The notes: generated from the letters alone by a model not told the origin. A stretch of DNA of 58,093 nucleotides from Deltaproteobacteria bacterium Ga0077550 (GCA_001464385.1 LNFB01000264.1:1-58093), one strand, 5' to 3'; positions 1-8,473 are shown, counted from the stretch's first letter. Numbers and translations: made by a program.

Positions 1-1461
1 GGCGCCGAGCTCAAGCGCAATCTGATGGCCGAGTGGTGGCGCACGATGGTCCACGCGCGCGAGGACATCGTCGGCATCGACGCGTCGATCATCATGCACC
101 CGCGCGTGTGGCAGGCCAGCGGCCACCTCGCCAACTTCGCGGACCCGCTGGTCGACTGCAAGCTGTGCGGCGATCGGTTCCGTGCCGACAAGGCCCCGCG
201 CCTCGCGGCCGGCGAACCCGCCCCGATCACACTGGCCGACAAGGAGCGGGCCAAGGCCGCCCTCGAGCGCGCCGAGAAGTCCCTCGGTGTCACGCTCACC
301 CGCGATGGCAAGTCGCTGCTCGGCGCGACCGCAGGCGACCGCGGCTACGTGTGCCCCAACTGCGGCTCGCCGTTCATGAGCGAGGAGCGCCAGTTCAACC
401 TGATGTTCCGCACCAACCTCGGCCCGGTCGATCCGGTGGGCGACGTCGTCGACGTCGTCCGCAAGGCCCTCGCCGAGGGCGAAGACGACGCGGCGATCCG
501 CGCGCGCGTCGAGGCCTCGATCGCCGACAGCGCGGTGTACCTGCGCCCCGAGACCGCGCAGGCGATGTTCGTGAACTTCCTGAACGTGCAGCAGAGCATG
601 GGCATGAAGCCGCCGTTCGGCATCGCCCAGATGGGCAAGAGCTTCCGCAACGAGGTCAAGGTCGAGAAGTTCATCTTCCGCTCCTGCGAGTTCGAGCAGA
701 TGGAGATGGAGTACTTCGTCGTCCCCGGCGAGGGCCCCAAGTGGCTCGAGTACTGGAAGAACGAGCGCATGCGCTGGTGGACGTCGCTCGGCCTTCGCCC
801 AGAGAACCTGCGGCTGCGCGCGCACGGGCCCGACGAGCTCGCCCACTACAGCGACGGCTGCTACGACGTCGAGTACCTGTTCCCGTGGGGCTGGGACGAG
901 CTCGAGGGCATCGCCAGCCGCACCGACTACGACCTGAACGCGCACAGCCGCGAGTCGGGCAAGAAGCTCACCTTCTTCGATCAGGAGGCGACCGACCCCG
1001 CGACCGGCAAGACCGGCTGGCACATGATGCCGCACGTGATCGAGCCCGCCGCGGGCGCGACGCGGGGTCTGCTCGCGGTGCTGTGCGACGCCTACGACGA
1101 GGAGCCCGCCGACGCCGAGGGCAAGGGCGCGCGCACCGTGCTGCGGCTGCACCCGCGGCTGGCGCCGATCAAGGCCGCCATCTTGCCGCTGGTGAAGAAG
1201 GACGGCATGCCCGAGCTCGCCCGCGAGATCGTGAAGACCTTCCTCGCCGCCGGCGTGAACGCCAAGTACGACGAGCAGCACGCGATCGGGAAGCGCTACG
1301 CGCGGCACGACGAGATCGGCACGCCGTACGCCATCACCGTCGACACGCAGACGCTCGAGGACCGCACGGTCACGCTGCGCAACCGCGACGACCGCAGCCA
1401 GGTGCGCATCCCCATCAGCACCGCGCTCGACGTCGTCCGGCAGGCCCTCGCCGACGCGTGA
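1..1461 (+). CDS. glyQS: Glycine--tRNA ligase (single-chain type), N-terminus cut by window edge
   Basis: Class II aminoacyl-tRNA synthetase that charges tRNA-Gly in the cytoplasm. The frame is open from base 1 and the codons before the first Met (at 25) read on in family style, so the real start lies outside the window. Visible parts in order: zinc-knuckle cysteines CKLC and CPNC in the first 130 residues, the signature YLRPETAQAMFVNF and FRNEV (catalytic core), the late core segment AAGATRGLLAVL, and the C-terminal anticodon-binding domain starting near LAPIKAAIL. 478 codons from base 25 fits a nearly complete protein missing only its first few dozen residues. It is of the alpha2 single-chain type, not the GlyQ+GlyS heterotetramer. 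The family call is secure; only the N-terminus is unknown. Confidence 0.96.
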   Translation, partial: GAELKRNLMAEWWRTMVHAREDIVGIDASIIMHPRVWQASGHLANFADPLVDCKLCGDRFRADKAPRLAAGEPAPITLADKERAKAALERAEKSLGVTLTRDGKSLLGATAGDRGYVCPNCGSPFMSEERQFNLMFRTNLGPVDPVGDVVDVVRKALAEGEDDAAIRARVEASIADSAVYLRPETAQAMFVNFLNVQQSMGMKPPFGIAQMGKSFRNEVKVEKFIFRSCEFEQMEMEYFVVPGEGPKWLEYWKNERMRWWTSLGLRPENLRLRAHGPDELAHYSDGCYDVEYLFPWGWDELEGIASRTDYDLNAHSRESGKKLTFFDQEATDPATGKTGWHMMPHVIEPAAGATRGLLAVLCDAYDEEPADAEGKGARTVLRLHPRLAPIKAAILPLVKKDGMPELAREIVKTFLAAGVNAKYDEQHAIGKRYARHDEIGTPYAITVDTQTLEDRTVTLRNRDDRSQVRIPISTALDVVRQALADA

Positions 1462-1464
1462 GCG

Positions 1465-1493
1465 TTGCCAGGCCCCGGGGCCGGGCGTATCCT
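1465..1493 (+). promoter_or_regulatory. Promoter of yggX (TTGCCA-N17-TATCCT)
   Basis: A near-consensus -35 TTGCCA at 1465-1470 and -10 TATCCT at 1488-1493 are separated by 17 bp. The predicted start of transcription lies about 10 nt before the ATG at 1511. It is one of the best-formed promoters in the window. Confidence 0.6.
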
Positions 1494-1510
1494 CGCGCCC
1501 GGGTGAACCC

Positions 1511-1819
1511 ATGAACCAGTCGCGCACGGTGTTCTGCAAGAAGCTCAAGCAGGAGCTGCCGGGCCTGCCGTTTCGTCCCTTCACCGACGCGTTCGGCCAG
1601 GAACTCTACGACAACGTGAGCCTCCAGGCCTGGCAGATGTGGCTGAAGGAATCGCCGCGGTACATCAACACGTACGCCGTCGATCTGCAGACCGAGAAGG
1701 GCCGCGAGTTCCTGCGCGCGCAGATGCGGGTGTACTTCGGCTTCGACGAGGGCGAGCTCGCGTCGACGGCGTGGCGCCCGACCGAGCCCAAGCCGACCGA
1801 CTCGAACGAGAACGGCTGA
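1511..1819 (+). CDS. yggX: YggX-family Fe(II)-trafficking / oxidative damage protection protein
   Basis: Small cytoplasmic protein of the YggX family, linked in enterobacteria to iron handling and protection of Fe-S clusters from oxidation. The 102 residues align over the family's usual length (about 90): N-terminal RTVFCKKL with the conserved Cys, the ELYDNVS-QAW stretch, a K/R-rich middle and the IN..AVDLQTEKGREFL segment. The tail after residue 88 is a short polar extension. A GTG at 1503 is out of frame and quickly closed, so ATG 1511 is the start. It has its own promoter and is followed convergently by the rhomboid gene 18 bp away. Confidence 0.9.
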   Translation: MNQSRTVFCKKLKQELPGLPFRPFTDAFGQELYDNVSLQAWQMWLKESPRYINTYAVDLQTEKGREFLRAQMRVYFGFDEGELASTAWRPTEPKPTDSNENG

Positions 1820-1837
1820 CGCCGCCCGCTGTCGTCT

Positions 1838-3007
1838 TCAGGGCAGGGCGGGCACGCGGACGCTGCGAGCGACCTCGCGTCGCCGCAGCTTCAGCATCAG
1901 CGGCGCGACGGCGATGCCGACGAGGAACCCACCGAGGTGGGCGAACCACGCGACCCCCTCCGCCCCGGTGCCCTTGCCCCAGAACCCCATCAGGATGTGG
2001 AAGCCGACCCAGACGATGAGGTAGGCCCACACCGGGATCTTGAGCTGGATCCAAAGGATGACCTGGAAGAGCCGCTGCCTCGGGAACGCCCACAGGTACG
2101 CCGCGAGCACGCCGGCGATCGAGCCCGACGCGCCGACGATCGGCGTCGCGGTCTTCTTGGTCAGCCACACGTGGACGGCCCCGGCGATGATGCCGGTGAC
2201 GACGAAGAAGATCGCGAAGCGGACGCGACCGAACAGGTGCTCGATGTTGTCGCCGAACGTGTAGAGGAAGTACGCGTTGCCCAGCAGGTGCGCCCAGCTG
2301 CCGTGCAGGAACATGTACGTCGCCAGGGTCCAGTAGTCGTGCTCGATCTTCAGCCGACCGGGGATGATCCCGTAGTACTCGGTGTCGATGAGCTCGAGCT
2401 GCTGACCGGCGAAGATGCCGACGAACACGGCGAGGGCGAGGAACACCATCCACGGGGTGCCGCGCGCGGGGTTGTCGACCTCGACGGGGAGGTGCGTGAG
2501 GACCTGGGCCGCCCAGATCGCGCCGCGCTTGAACCACCGCTCGGTCTTCGTGCCCTGACCCTCGCTCGTCGAGGCGGCCGCGAGCTTGCGGCGCTCGTTG
2601 CCGTCGAGCCAGAGCCCGCCGCAGGTCGCGCACCGCTCGACCGGGGTCGAGATCACGCCGGGCAGCTCGTGCTCGTTCATCGGCCCGTGGCCGTGGACGC
2701 AGCCCCGGGCGCTCACGCCCCGGGCGGGTTCGAGCACCTTCTCGACCCCCTCGAGGGCGCCGGCCAGGGTGTCGAGCTCGCCCGGGTCGAACCAGGCCCC
2801 GAAGCACACGGGACAGGCGTCGATCTGGACCCGCTGCGCCTCCGTATCCTCCGGCGCAGGGCGCCGGAACCACCGCTTCTGGTCGGTCTGCACCCAGTTC
2901 CCGTCGGCGCCCTTGCGGAGCGGGACCACGACGAGCTCGTGGAGCCGGCAGGTCGGGCACTGGGCCGAGAGTTCGGGGTGCAGGTCGGACAAGGTGGCCC
3001 CGATCAT
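1838..3007 (-). CDS. Rhomboid-family intramembrane serine protease with two N-terminal zinc ribbons
   Basis: Polytopic membrane protease that should cut substrates within or next to the bilayer. Residues 1-150 are cytoplasmic and carry two zf-TFIIB-like ribbons: CPTC (17-20) paired with CPVCFGAWFD, and a second pair ending CATCGGLWLD. The rhomboid domain follows from about residue 185 with the HGSWAHLLGN motif, the nucleophile loop GASGS (Ser294) and the catalytic His357 in AHLGG. The catalytic dyad is therefore intact. The zinc ribbons may bind a partner or substrate; that is inference. It stands alone, divergent from the lipoprotein at 3119. Start ATG at 3007 gives the first ribbon complete. 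Confidence 0.92.
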   Translation of the reverse strand: MIGATLSDLHPELSAQCPTCRLHELVVVPLRKGADGNWVQTDQKRWFRRPAPEDTEAQRVQIDACPVCFGAWFDPGELDTLAGALEGVEKVLEPARGVSARGCVHGHGPMNEHELPGVISTPVERCATCGGLWLDGNERRKLAAASTSEGQGTKTERWFKRGAIWAAQVLTHLPVEVDNPARGTPWMVFLALAVFVGIFAGQQLELIDTEYYGIIPGRLKIEHDYWTLATYMFLHGSWAHLLGNAYFLYTFGDNIEHLFGRVRFAIFFVVTGIIAGAVHVWLTKKTATPIVGASGSIAGVLAAYLWAFPRQRLFQVILWIQLKIPVWAYLIVWVGFHILMGFWGKGTGAEGVAWFAHLGGFLVGIAVAPLMLKLRRREVARSVRVPALP

Positions 3008-3118
3008 ATCCGGAGGACGGACCCCACGGAATAATCACCGGACGGGCGTCGTCCGAGGAAACCACCGCGGCCCCAGCGGTACGCTACCATTCGAAACTGG
3101 CGAGAGGCGACCCCCACG

Positions 3119-3640
3119 ATGAACCCGCGCAAGACCCTTCGAACCCTCGGTGCGATGACCCTCGGCATGCTGGTGGCGACCGCCGCGGTCGGCTGCAAGG
3201 GCGTGGAGAAGGGGCGCAAGAGCGACCGCACCGTGAAGGCGAGCATCCAGGCCTTCGACCCGAACGCCGACATCGGCTTCGACTTCGGGGACGGTGGTGG
3301 GGGCGGCGAGATGCCCGACGACTACGCGATCCGCATGGCGTTCAACAACTCGTTCGAGGGCATGGACGCCTGCGTCGCCTCGTACAAGGAGCGCAAGGGC
3401 ATGTCGGCGGAGAAGCAGCTCGACGGCGAGATCTCGATCAGCGTGAAGCTGAACCCGAAGGACTCGCAGCCCCTCGGGATCAACGCCTCGATCTCGGGCA
3501 AGCACGACAAGGACGACGAGCTGAAGACGTGCCTCAAGCAGGCGGTCGACAAGGCGCCGTTCCCCACCTACGACGGGGCGCCGCGCATCGTCGACTTCTC
3601 GACGGAGCTCGACGCCGGGTCGGAGTGGGAAGAGAGCTGA
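3119..3640 (+). CDS. AgmX/PglI-like small lipoprotein
   Basis: Predicted lipoprotein of 173 aa: basic N-terminus, hydrophobic stretch and lipobox AVGC with Cys26. After a Gly-rich linker (near residue 60) comes a domain resembling the C-terminal domain of AgmX/PglI, proteins of the myxobacterial gliding/surface machinery: a beta strand GEISISVKLN, the segment DDELKTCLKQAV with its conserved Cys, then PFPTYDG and a final strand. This TonB-C-like fold is common in Myxococcota lipoproteins. Its exact job is not known. A possible -10 TACGCT lies at 3080-3085, with a weak GAGAGG ribosome site before the ATG. It converges with ugd, with a hairpin between. Confidence 0.75.
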   Translation: MNPRKTLRTLGAMTLGMLVATAAVGCKGVEKGRKSDRTVKASIQAFDPNADIGFDFGDGGGGGEMPDDYAIRMAFNNSFEGMDACVASYKERKGMSAEKQLDGEISISVKLNPKDSQPLGINASISGKHDKDDELKTCLKQAVDKAPFPTYDGAPRIVDFSTELDAGSEWEES

Positions 3641-3666
3641 AGGGCTCCGGCGGGCACGGGCACGGA

Positions 3667-3696
3667 GGAGCGAGACCCCTCACGGGGTCACGCTCC
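3667..3696. terminator. Bidirectional terminator hairpin between convergent genes
   Basis: Inverted repeat with arms GGAGCG/CGCTCC and GACCCC/GGGGTC, one A-A mismatch between the two stem blocks and a TCAC loop. It sits between the stop of the lipoprotein gene and the stop codon of ugd, which it just touches. No U-tract follows on either strand. Confidence 0.6.
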
Positions 3697-4997
3697 TAGC
3701 GGCCGACGCCGGTGTAACGGAAGCCGGCGGCCTCGACCTGGGCGCGATCCCATTGATTGCGCCCGTCGAGGAGCACGGGCTCCGCCATCAGCTCGCGGAG
3801 TCGATCGAAGTCGGGCGACCGGAACTGCCGCCACTCGGTGACGAGCAGGAGCGCGTGGGCGCCCCGGGCGGCCTCGTACATGTCGTCGACGAGGGTGATG
3901 CCGTCCGTCGTGCCGAGCTCGGCCAGGAAGTTCGGGCCGCCCTCGGGGTCGTGGACGCGGAGCTGCGCGCCGTCGGTGAGCAACGCCCGCGCGATGCGGA
4001 GCGCCGGCGCCTCGCGGACGTCGTCGGTGTTGGGCTTGAACGCGAGGCCCCACAGCGTGAACGTCTTGCCGGCGAAGTCGCCGCACATCTGTCGGGCCTT
4101 GCGGACCAGCAGTAGCTTCTGCGCCTCGTTGATGCGCTCGGCCGCGGCCACCAGGCTCAGGGAGAGGCCGTGGGCCCGCGCCGTGTCGAGCAGGGCGCGG
4201 GTGTCTTTGGGGAAGCACGAGCCGCCGTAGCCGACGCCGGGGTACAGGAACTTGTTGCCGATCCGGGGGTCAGTGCCCATGCCCGTGCGGACCTTCTCGA
4301 CGTCGGCGCCGACCAGATCGCAGAGGTTCGCGATGTCGTTCACGAACGACACGCGCGTGGCGAGGTACGCGTTGCAGGCGTACTTGGTGACCTCGGCGGA
4401 GCGCGCGTCCATGTACACGATGCGCTCGCTCTGGCGCAGGAACGGCCGGTACAGCCGCGTGAGCAGGTCGCGGGCCGCCTCGTCGTCGGTGCCGATCACG
4501 ACGCGATCGGGGTACAGGAAGTCGTCGACCGCGGTGCCCTCCTTGAGGAACTCCGGGTTCGACGCGACCACGATCGGGTGCGTGGTGAGCTCGGACATGA
4601 TCCGGGCGACGCGTTCGGCGGTGCCCACCGGCACCGTGCTCTTGTTGACCACCACGACGCTGTGCGTGAGGTGCCGCGCGATGTCCCGCGCCGCCTCGAA
4701 CAGGTACGCGAGGTTGGCCGAGCCATCCGGTGCCGACGGCGTGCCGACGGCCATGATGATGACCTCGCCGTGGGCCGCAGCCTCGGCGTTGCTGGTGGTG
4801 AACCGCAGCCGGCCCGCCGCCGCATTGCGCTCCACGAGGACGTCCAGACCCGGCTCGAAGATCGGAATCTCGCCGCGGCGCAGCCGTGCGATCTTCTCTT
4901 CGTCGATGTCGGCGCAGATCACATCGTTGCCGTGCTCCGCGAAACCTGCGGCGGCGACGAGACCCACGTACCCTGTGCCAATGACACTGACCTTCAT
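3696..4997 (-). CDS. ugd: UDP-glucose 6-dehydrogenase
   Basis: Cytoplasmic enzyme that oxidises UDP-glucose to UDP-glucuronate with two NAD+, feeding capsule, exopolysaccharide or LPS sugars. 433 aa, the usual length. N-terminal Rossmann domain begins MKVSVIGTGYVGL with the GxGxxG dinucleotide motif; the central helix region carries KYACNAYLA; the catalytic cysteine is Cys261 in GGSCFPKD; the C-terminal UDP-binding Rossmann domain contains TLWGLAFKPNTDD. The start at 4997 is fixed by the glycine-rich motif; the open frame runs far upstream without family similarity. It is divergent from the membrane protein at 5049, and a sugar-nucleotide transferase lies beyond. Confidence 0.96.
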   Translation of the reverse strand: MKVSVIGTGYVGLVAAAGFAEHGNDVICADIDEEKIARLRRGEIPIFEPGLDVLVERNAAAGRLRFTTSNAEAAAHGEVIIMAVGTPSAPDGSANLAYLFEAARDIARHLTHSVVVVNKSTVPVGTAERVARIMSELTTHPIVVASNPEFLKEGTAVDDFLYPDRVVIGTDDEAARDLLTRLYRPFLRQSERIVYMDARSAEVTKYACNAYLATRVSFVNDIANLCDLVGADVEKVRTGMGTDPRIGNKFLYPGVGYGGSCFPKDTRALLDTARAHGLSLSLVAAAERINEAQKLLLVRKARQMCGDFAGKTFTLWGLAFKPNTDDVREAPALRIARALLTDGAQLRVHDPEGGPNFLAELGTTDGITLVDDMYEAARGAHALLLVTEWRQFRSPDFDRLRELMAEPVLLDGRNQWDRAQVEAAGFRYTGVGR

Positions 4998-5008
4998 GGA
5001 GGGCGGCG

Positions 5009-5014
5009 AGCATA
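5009..5014 (-). promoter_or_regulatory. -10 element of ugd (TATGCT)
   Basis: TATGCT on the minus strand ends 11 nt before the ugd ATG, inside the 51-bp divergent gap. A TGGCAC hexamer lies 17 bp upstream but is a poor -35. Confidence 0.45.
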
Positions 5015-5048
5015 CGACAATCGACTTGGGGGTGCCAGCGGGGCCGGC

Positions 5049-6752
5049 ATGAGCGACGCGGACGATTCCAAGGGCGAGGCCACGGGGCGTGACGGGGACG
5101 ACGAGTTCGACCTGCTGTCGTCGCCCCTGCGACGCGTGCGGTTCGGTCGAGGGTTCGTGCTCGCGGGGCCCATCGGGCTCGCCATCGCCCTCGTGGCCAG
5201 CCTCTGGGTCTCCACGATGCACGTGCGCCATAGCGTCCTCGTCCAGGTCGAGCGCACCTGGATCGCGGGGGAGCGCCTCGGCATGCGGGTCGCGGTCGTG
5301 GCCACGAGACCGGGCCCAATTGAGGACGCCGTCGTCGAGGCCGAGATCCAGCAGGCGGGTCGGGCGCCCCACCCGTTGCCCGCCGCCGGGATCACCGCGA
5401 ATGGGTCGATCGCGGAGGTCGCGTTCGAGGTGCCGCCGCTCGAGCCGGGGGCCGCGACGCTGCGGGTGCGGGTGAGCGGCGTCGGCGTCGACCCGATCGA
5501 CGAGCCCATCGCGATCGAGGTCGCGACGGCCCGCTCGCCCGTGGTCGGTCAGCGGGTCGTATCGGGCTCGACGTTGCAGTACGGTGACGACAGCGACGCG
5601 CAGCCCGAGGGCCTGCGGATCGTCATGCGCCCCGCGGGACGGCTGCTCGCGGGGTTCGACAACGAGATCTTCGTCCGCGTCACCGACCCCGCCGGCGCGC
5701 CGGTGCGCTCGTCCGTCGACGTCGTGCTCGTCGACGGTGAGTTCATGGGCCACGCCGGCGATGGCGATCGTCCGCCGGTCCTGTTCTCGGGGAGCCCCGA
5801 CGCCCTCGGGGTCGTGCGCCTCTACGGGCCGCTCGCGAGCGACGTGGTGCGCATCGAGGTCCGCGCCACCGGAGCCGACGGCAAGCCCCGCACGCGCCGG
5901 CTTCGCATGGTGAGCTTCGCGGGCGCGGTCGACGTGGTGGCGTCGCCCGCCGCCGTGGCGCCGGGCGACGCGTTGGAGGTCAAGGCGTGGGGCCTCTCGG
6001 ACAAGGTGCCGATCCACGTGGACATCCACGGCGCAGACGGTGCGCTGGCCGACGTGATGTTCCCCCCGGTCGTCGGGCGCGAGCCGCCGCGGCCGTGGTC
6101 GGTGCCGACGAACGCCGCGGAGGGCCTGCTGCAGATCGAGGCCCACAACCACGTGACGGCGCCGGGCGAGTCGACCGCGATCGCCCGCGTCCAGGTCACT
6201 GCGATGGACGCGACGACGGCGACGAGCCTGCGCCCCCTCGTGGCGGCGCACCGCGAGGTCGTCGACGCGCCCCGAATCGAGCGCGACTACGACGACGCGC
6301 TCGAGCGGGCGTACCTCGACTGGTTGGAGCGCGCCTCGCTGACGCCGCTCGAGGTCGAGGGCGCGCGACGGCTGCTGCTCGGGACGCTGCCCGCCACGGT
6401 GTACGGTCCGCCGGTCGCCCTGGTGACCCGGCCGCGGCTCGAGGAGGAGCTCGCGCAGACCCAGGGCCGGGCGCGCATCGCCATGCGCGTCTTCCTCCTC
6501 GGGGGCGGCGCGCTGTTCCTCGGCGCGATGGCAGTCGGAATGATCCGCAGCCATCATCGCGCGGCCGCGGTGACGCTCGAGGAGCTTCGTCGCGAGGTCG
6601 ACGGCGATCCGGCGGTGCAGGCCAAGCTCGAGGCGCAGGTCCGGCAGGCCGCGCGCGCGGGCATCCTGCGCGGCTTCGCGGTGATCGGCATCATGGTGGG
6701 CGGCATCGCCCTGACGATGTTCATCCTCGAGCGCATCGTTTGGGTCTTCTGA
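5049..6752 (+). CDS. Unknown membrane protein with macroglobulin/Ig-like extracytoplasmic region
   Basis: I do not recognise a named family. The 567-aa chain has a cytoplasmic acidic N-terminus, a membrane segment near residues 36-55, a long beta-rich extracytoplasmic part and two C-terminal membrane segments (about 479-499 and 538-560). The outside part looks like stacked beta-sandwich domains in the style of alpha-2-macroglobulin MG domains: phrases such as VRVTDPAGAPV followed by a strand, and a second block beginning VDVVASPAAVAPGDALEV. No thioester or catalytic motif is visible. A coiled segment between the last two spans faces the cytoplasm. ATG 5049 is the first start after the divergent promoter region; 25 bp separate its stop from the nucleotidyltransferase gene. 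Confidence 0.7.
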   Translation: MSDADDSKGEATGRDGDDEFDLLSSPLRRVRFGRGFVLAGPIGLAIALVASLWVSTMHVRHSVLVQVERTWIAGERLGMRVAVVATRPGPIEDAVVEAEIQQAGRAPHPLPAAGITANGSIAEVAFEVPPLEPGAATLRVRVSGVGVDPIDEPIAIEVATARSPVVGQRVVSGSTLQYGDDSDAQPEGLRIVMRPAGRLLAGFDNEIFVRVTDPAGAPVRSSVDVVLVDGEFMGHAGDGDRPPVLFSGSPDALGVVRLYGPLASDVVRIEVRATGADGKPRTRRLRMVSFAGAVDVVASPAAVAPGDALEVKAWGLSDKVPIHVDIHGADGALADVMFPPVVGREPPRPWSVPTNAAEGLLQIEAHNHVTAPGESTAIARVQVTAMDATTATSLRPLVAAHREVVDAPRIERDYDDALERAYLDWLERASLTPLEVEGARRLLLGTLPATVYGPPVALVTRPRLEEELAQTQGRARIAMRVFLLGGGALFLGAMAVGMIRSHHRAAAVTLEELRREVDGDPAVQAKLEAQVRQAARAGILRGFAVIGIMVGGIALTMFILERIVWVF

Positions 6753-6777
6753 GCCCGACCTGCTACATCTCGGGGCG

Positions 6778-7779
6778 ATGCCACGCGCCGTTCGGGCCAT
6801 GATCCTCGCCGCTGGTTTCGGGTCCCGCCTGGGTGATCTGGGCCGCGCGCGCCCCAAGCCGATGCTGCCGGTCCTCGGCGTGCCGCTGGTGCGCTGGGCG
6901 GTCCGCTACCTGCGGCACCACGGCATCCGCGAGATCGTGATCAACCTGCATCACCTCGGCGAGCAGATCGAGGACGAGCTCGGCGACGGCACGCGAGACG
7001 GCGTCTCGATCGTCTACTCGCGCGAGCACGGGCACATCCTCGGCACGGGCGGTGGGCTCCGCCACGCGCGTCACCTCTTCGACGATGGCGCCGACGTGCC
7101 GCTGGTCGTGATGAACGCCAAGCTCCTCGTCGATCTCGATCTCGAGGCGGTGCTCGCGAGTCATCGCGCGGCGGATGCCGAGGCGACGATGGTCGTGCGT
7201 CCCGACGCCGACGCCGCGCGCTGGGGCAGCCAGCAGCTCGCTGCGGACGGCCGCATCGTGCGGTTGCTCGGTCGCGAGCCGGCTGCACAGGCACCCGAGC
7301 CCGTGTCGGAGCCGATGATGTTCACCGGCATCCACCTGGTCACGCCGCGCTTCCTCGATCGGATCCCACCCGAGGGCGAGCAGTGCGTGATCCGAACCGC
7401 GTACCGATCGCTCTTCGACGAGGGCCGCGGCCTGCACGGCTTCGTCACGCGCGCGTACTGGTGGGAGCACTCGACGGCCGAGCGCTACCTGCAGGGGGTC
7501 TGCAACGCGCTCGACGGTCGCGTGCCGTTGCCGTACGCGCCGGGGCCCGTGCGCGGCGTGGCGAAGGACGCGATCGTCGAGCCCGGGGCGATCGTGACCG
7601 AGCCGGTGTGGATCGGCGACGGCGCGCGCGTCGACGCCGGGGCGCGCGTGGGACCCCACGCCCAGCTCGGCGCAGGGACGCACGTGCGCGCGGGCGCCCG
7701 GGTCGAGCGCGCCGTCGTCTGGGGCGGGGAGGTCACCGGCGACGTCGTCGATCGCGTCGTGATCGGCGAGCCCCCTTGA
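6778..7779 (+). CDS. Sugar-phosphate nucleotidyltransferase (NDP-sugar pyrophosphorylase) with hexapeptide tail
   Basis: Transfers a nucleotide to a sugar 1-phosphate to make an NDP-sugar. The N-terminal domain has the family hallmark AAGFGSRL followed by RPKPMLPVLG (nucleotide and phosphate binding), and GTGGGLRHA. The last 70 residues form imperfect hexapeptide repeats (AIVEPGAIV, RVDAGARVG) of a left-handed beta-helix. This layout matches mannose-1-phosphate guanylyltransferase-like or glucose-1-phosphate transferase-like enzymes; the sequence alone does not tell which sugar or base. 333 aa is normal. Its place next to ugd suggests both supply surface polysaccharide precursors. Confidence 0.85.
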   Translation: MPRAVRAMILAAGFGSRLGDLGRARPKPMLPVLGVPLVRWAVRYLRHHGIREIVINLHHLGEQIEDELGDGTRDGVSIVYSREHGHILGTGGGLRHARHLFDDGADVPLVVMNAKLLVDLDLEAVLASHRAADAEATMVVRPDADAARWGSQQLAADGRIVRLLGREPAAQAPEPVSEPMMFTGIHLVTPRFLDRIPPEGEQCVIRTAYRSLFDEGRGLHGFVTRAYWWEHSTAERYLQGVCNALDGRVPLPYAPGPVRGVAKDAIVEPGAIVTEPVWIGDGARVDAGARVGPHAQLGAGTHVRAGARVERAVVWGGEVTGDVVDRVVIGEPP

Positions 7780-7902
7780 CGGGCATCGGGCCGTAGCCAA
7801 TCTGGCGAACAACCGGCCGCCCCCATGACGCCGCGAGCGACGCGGCGGCAAGACCAACACCAGGGGGCGGTGATCCAACCCAGTCGTCGACGCGTCGCGT
7901 GT

Positions 7903-7918
7903 CCGTGGAGGTCCACGG
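7903..7918 (+). other. Hairpin in the leader of the hsp20-type gene
   Basis: Perfect 6-bp inverted repeat CCGTGG/CCACGG with a 4-nt loop, about 30 nt before the start codon of the small heat-shock gene. A second, weaker pairing GGCG (7927-7930) with CGCC (7942-7945) would put the ribosome site in a loop. Whether transcription starts upstream of it is not known. Confidence 0.35.
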
Positions 7919-7934
7919 GCCGCGGTGGCGAAGC

Positions 7935-7940
7935 AAAGGA
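7935..7940 (+). promoter_or_regulatory. Ribosome binding site AAAGGA that sets the Hsp20 start
   Basis: AAAGGA lies 8 nt before ATG 7949 and so favours that codon over the in-frame GTG at 7925, which has no ribosome site. Confidence 0.6.
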
Positions 7941-7948
7941 ACGCCGTC

Positions 7949-8377
7949 ATGATCGCCCATCTTCTCCACTACGATCCGTACAACGAGCTCAACCAACTCA
8001 GCCGTCGGCTGTTCGGTCAGCCCGACGCCCGTCCCACGCCGGTGCGCGTCCCGATCGACGTCCGTGAAGAGGAGGACCACTTCATGGTCGAGGCGGACGT
8101 CCCGGGGTTGCTCCCCGAGGATCTCGAGATCGTCGCGACGCCCGAGCGCCTGACGATCAAGGGCTCCCGCAAGGCGGCCAAGGACAACGGCACGCTGCGT
8201 CGCGAGCGGACCGAGTACTCGTTCGAGCGCGTGTTGCAGCTGCCGCGCGGCATCGACGTGACCGAGGTCGAGGCCAAGCTCGACGCCGGGGTGCTCTCGG
8301 TGCGCCTGCCCAAGCGCGCGAGCGATCGCCCGCGCACGATCGCGGTGAAGGCCGTGAACAAGGCGCCCGAGGCCTGA
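7949..8377 (+). CDS. Small heat-shock protein, Hsp20/alpha-crystallin family
   Basis: ATP-independent cytoplasmic holdase chaperone. 142 aa from ATG 7949. The alpha-crystallin domain spans about residues 33-125: VPIDVREEEDHFMVEADVPG at its start, LTIKGSRK, then FERVLQLPRGID and the strand-9 block DAGVLSVRLPK that carries the conserved A-x-x-x-G-V-L signature. The N-terminal arm DPYNELNQLSRRLF is typical. The C-terminal I-x-I-type motif may be RTIAVKAV. It is alone between the nucleotidyltransferase and the protease gene and is followed by a strong hairpin, so it is probably a monocistronic stress gene. Confidence 0.92.
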   Translation: MIAHLLHYDPYNELNQLSRRLFGQPDARPTPVRVPIDVREEEDHFMVEADVPGLLPEDLEIVATPERLTIKGSRKAAKDNGTLRRERTEYSFERVLQLPRGIDVTEVEAKLDAGVLSVRLPKRASDRPRTIAVKAVNKAPEA

Positions 8378-8398
8378 ACGTCGCGGTCGCTGGATCCC

Positions 8399-8427
8399 GC
8401 GGGTCGTGTCGATTCGACGCGGCCCGC
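8399..8427 (+). terminator. Terminator-like hairpin after Hsp20
   Basis: Arms of 13 nt pair with two G-U wobbles around an ATT loop (GCGGGTCGTGTCG with CGACGCGGCCCGC). It lies 22 bp beyond the stop codon; no U-tract follows. Confidence 0.5.
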
Positions 8428-8473
8428 TCGCGTCCCGACGGGTGGGGCGCGTGGCTCCCAGGGGTCCTGCGGC

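Noticed and set aside
33..1514. Long plus-strand frame over glycyl-tRNA synthetase
   Set aside because: Arg/Pro/Ala-rich shadow frame that is typical of third-position G+C in this genome; the true frame has all family motifs.
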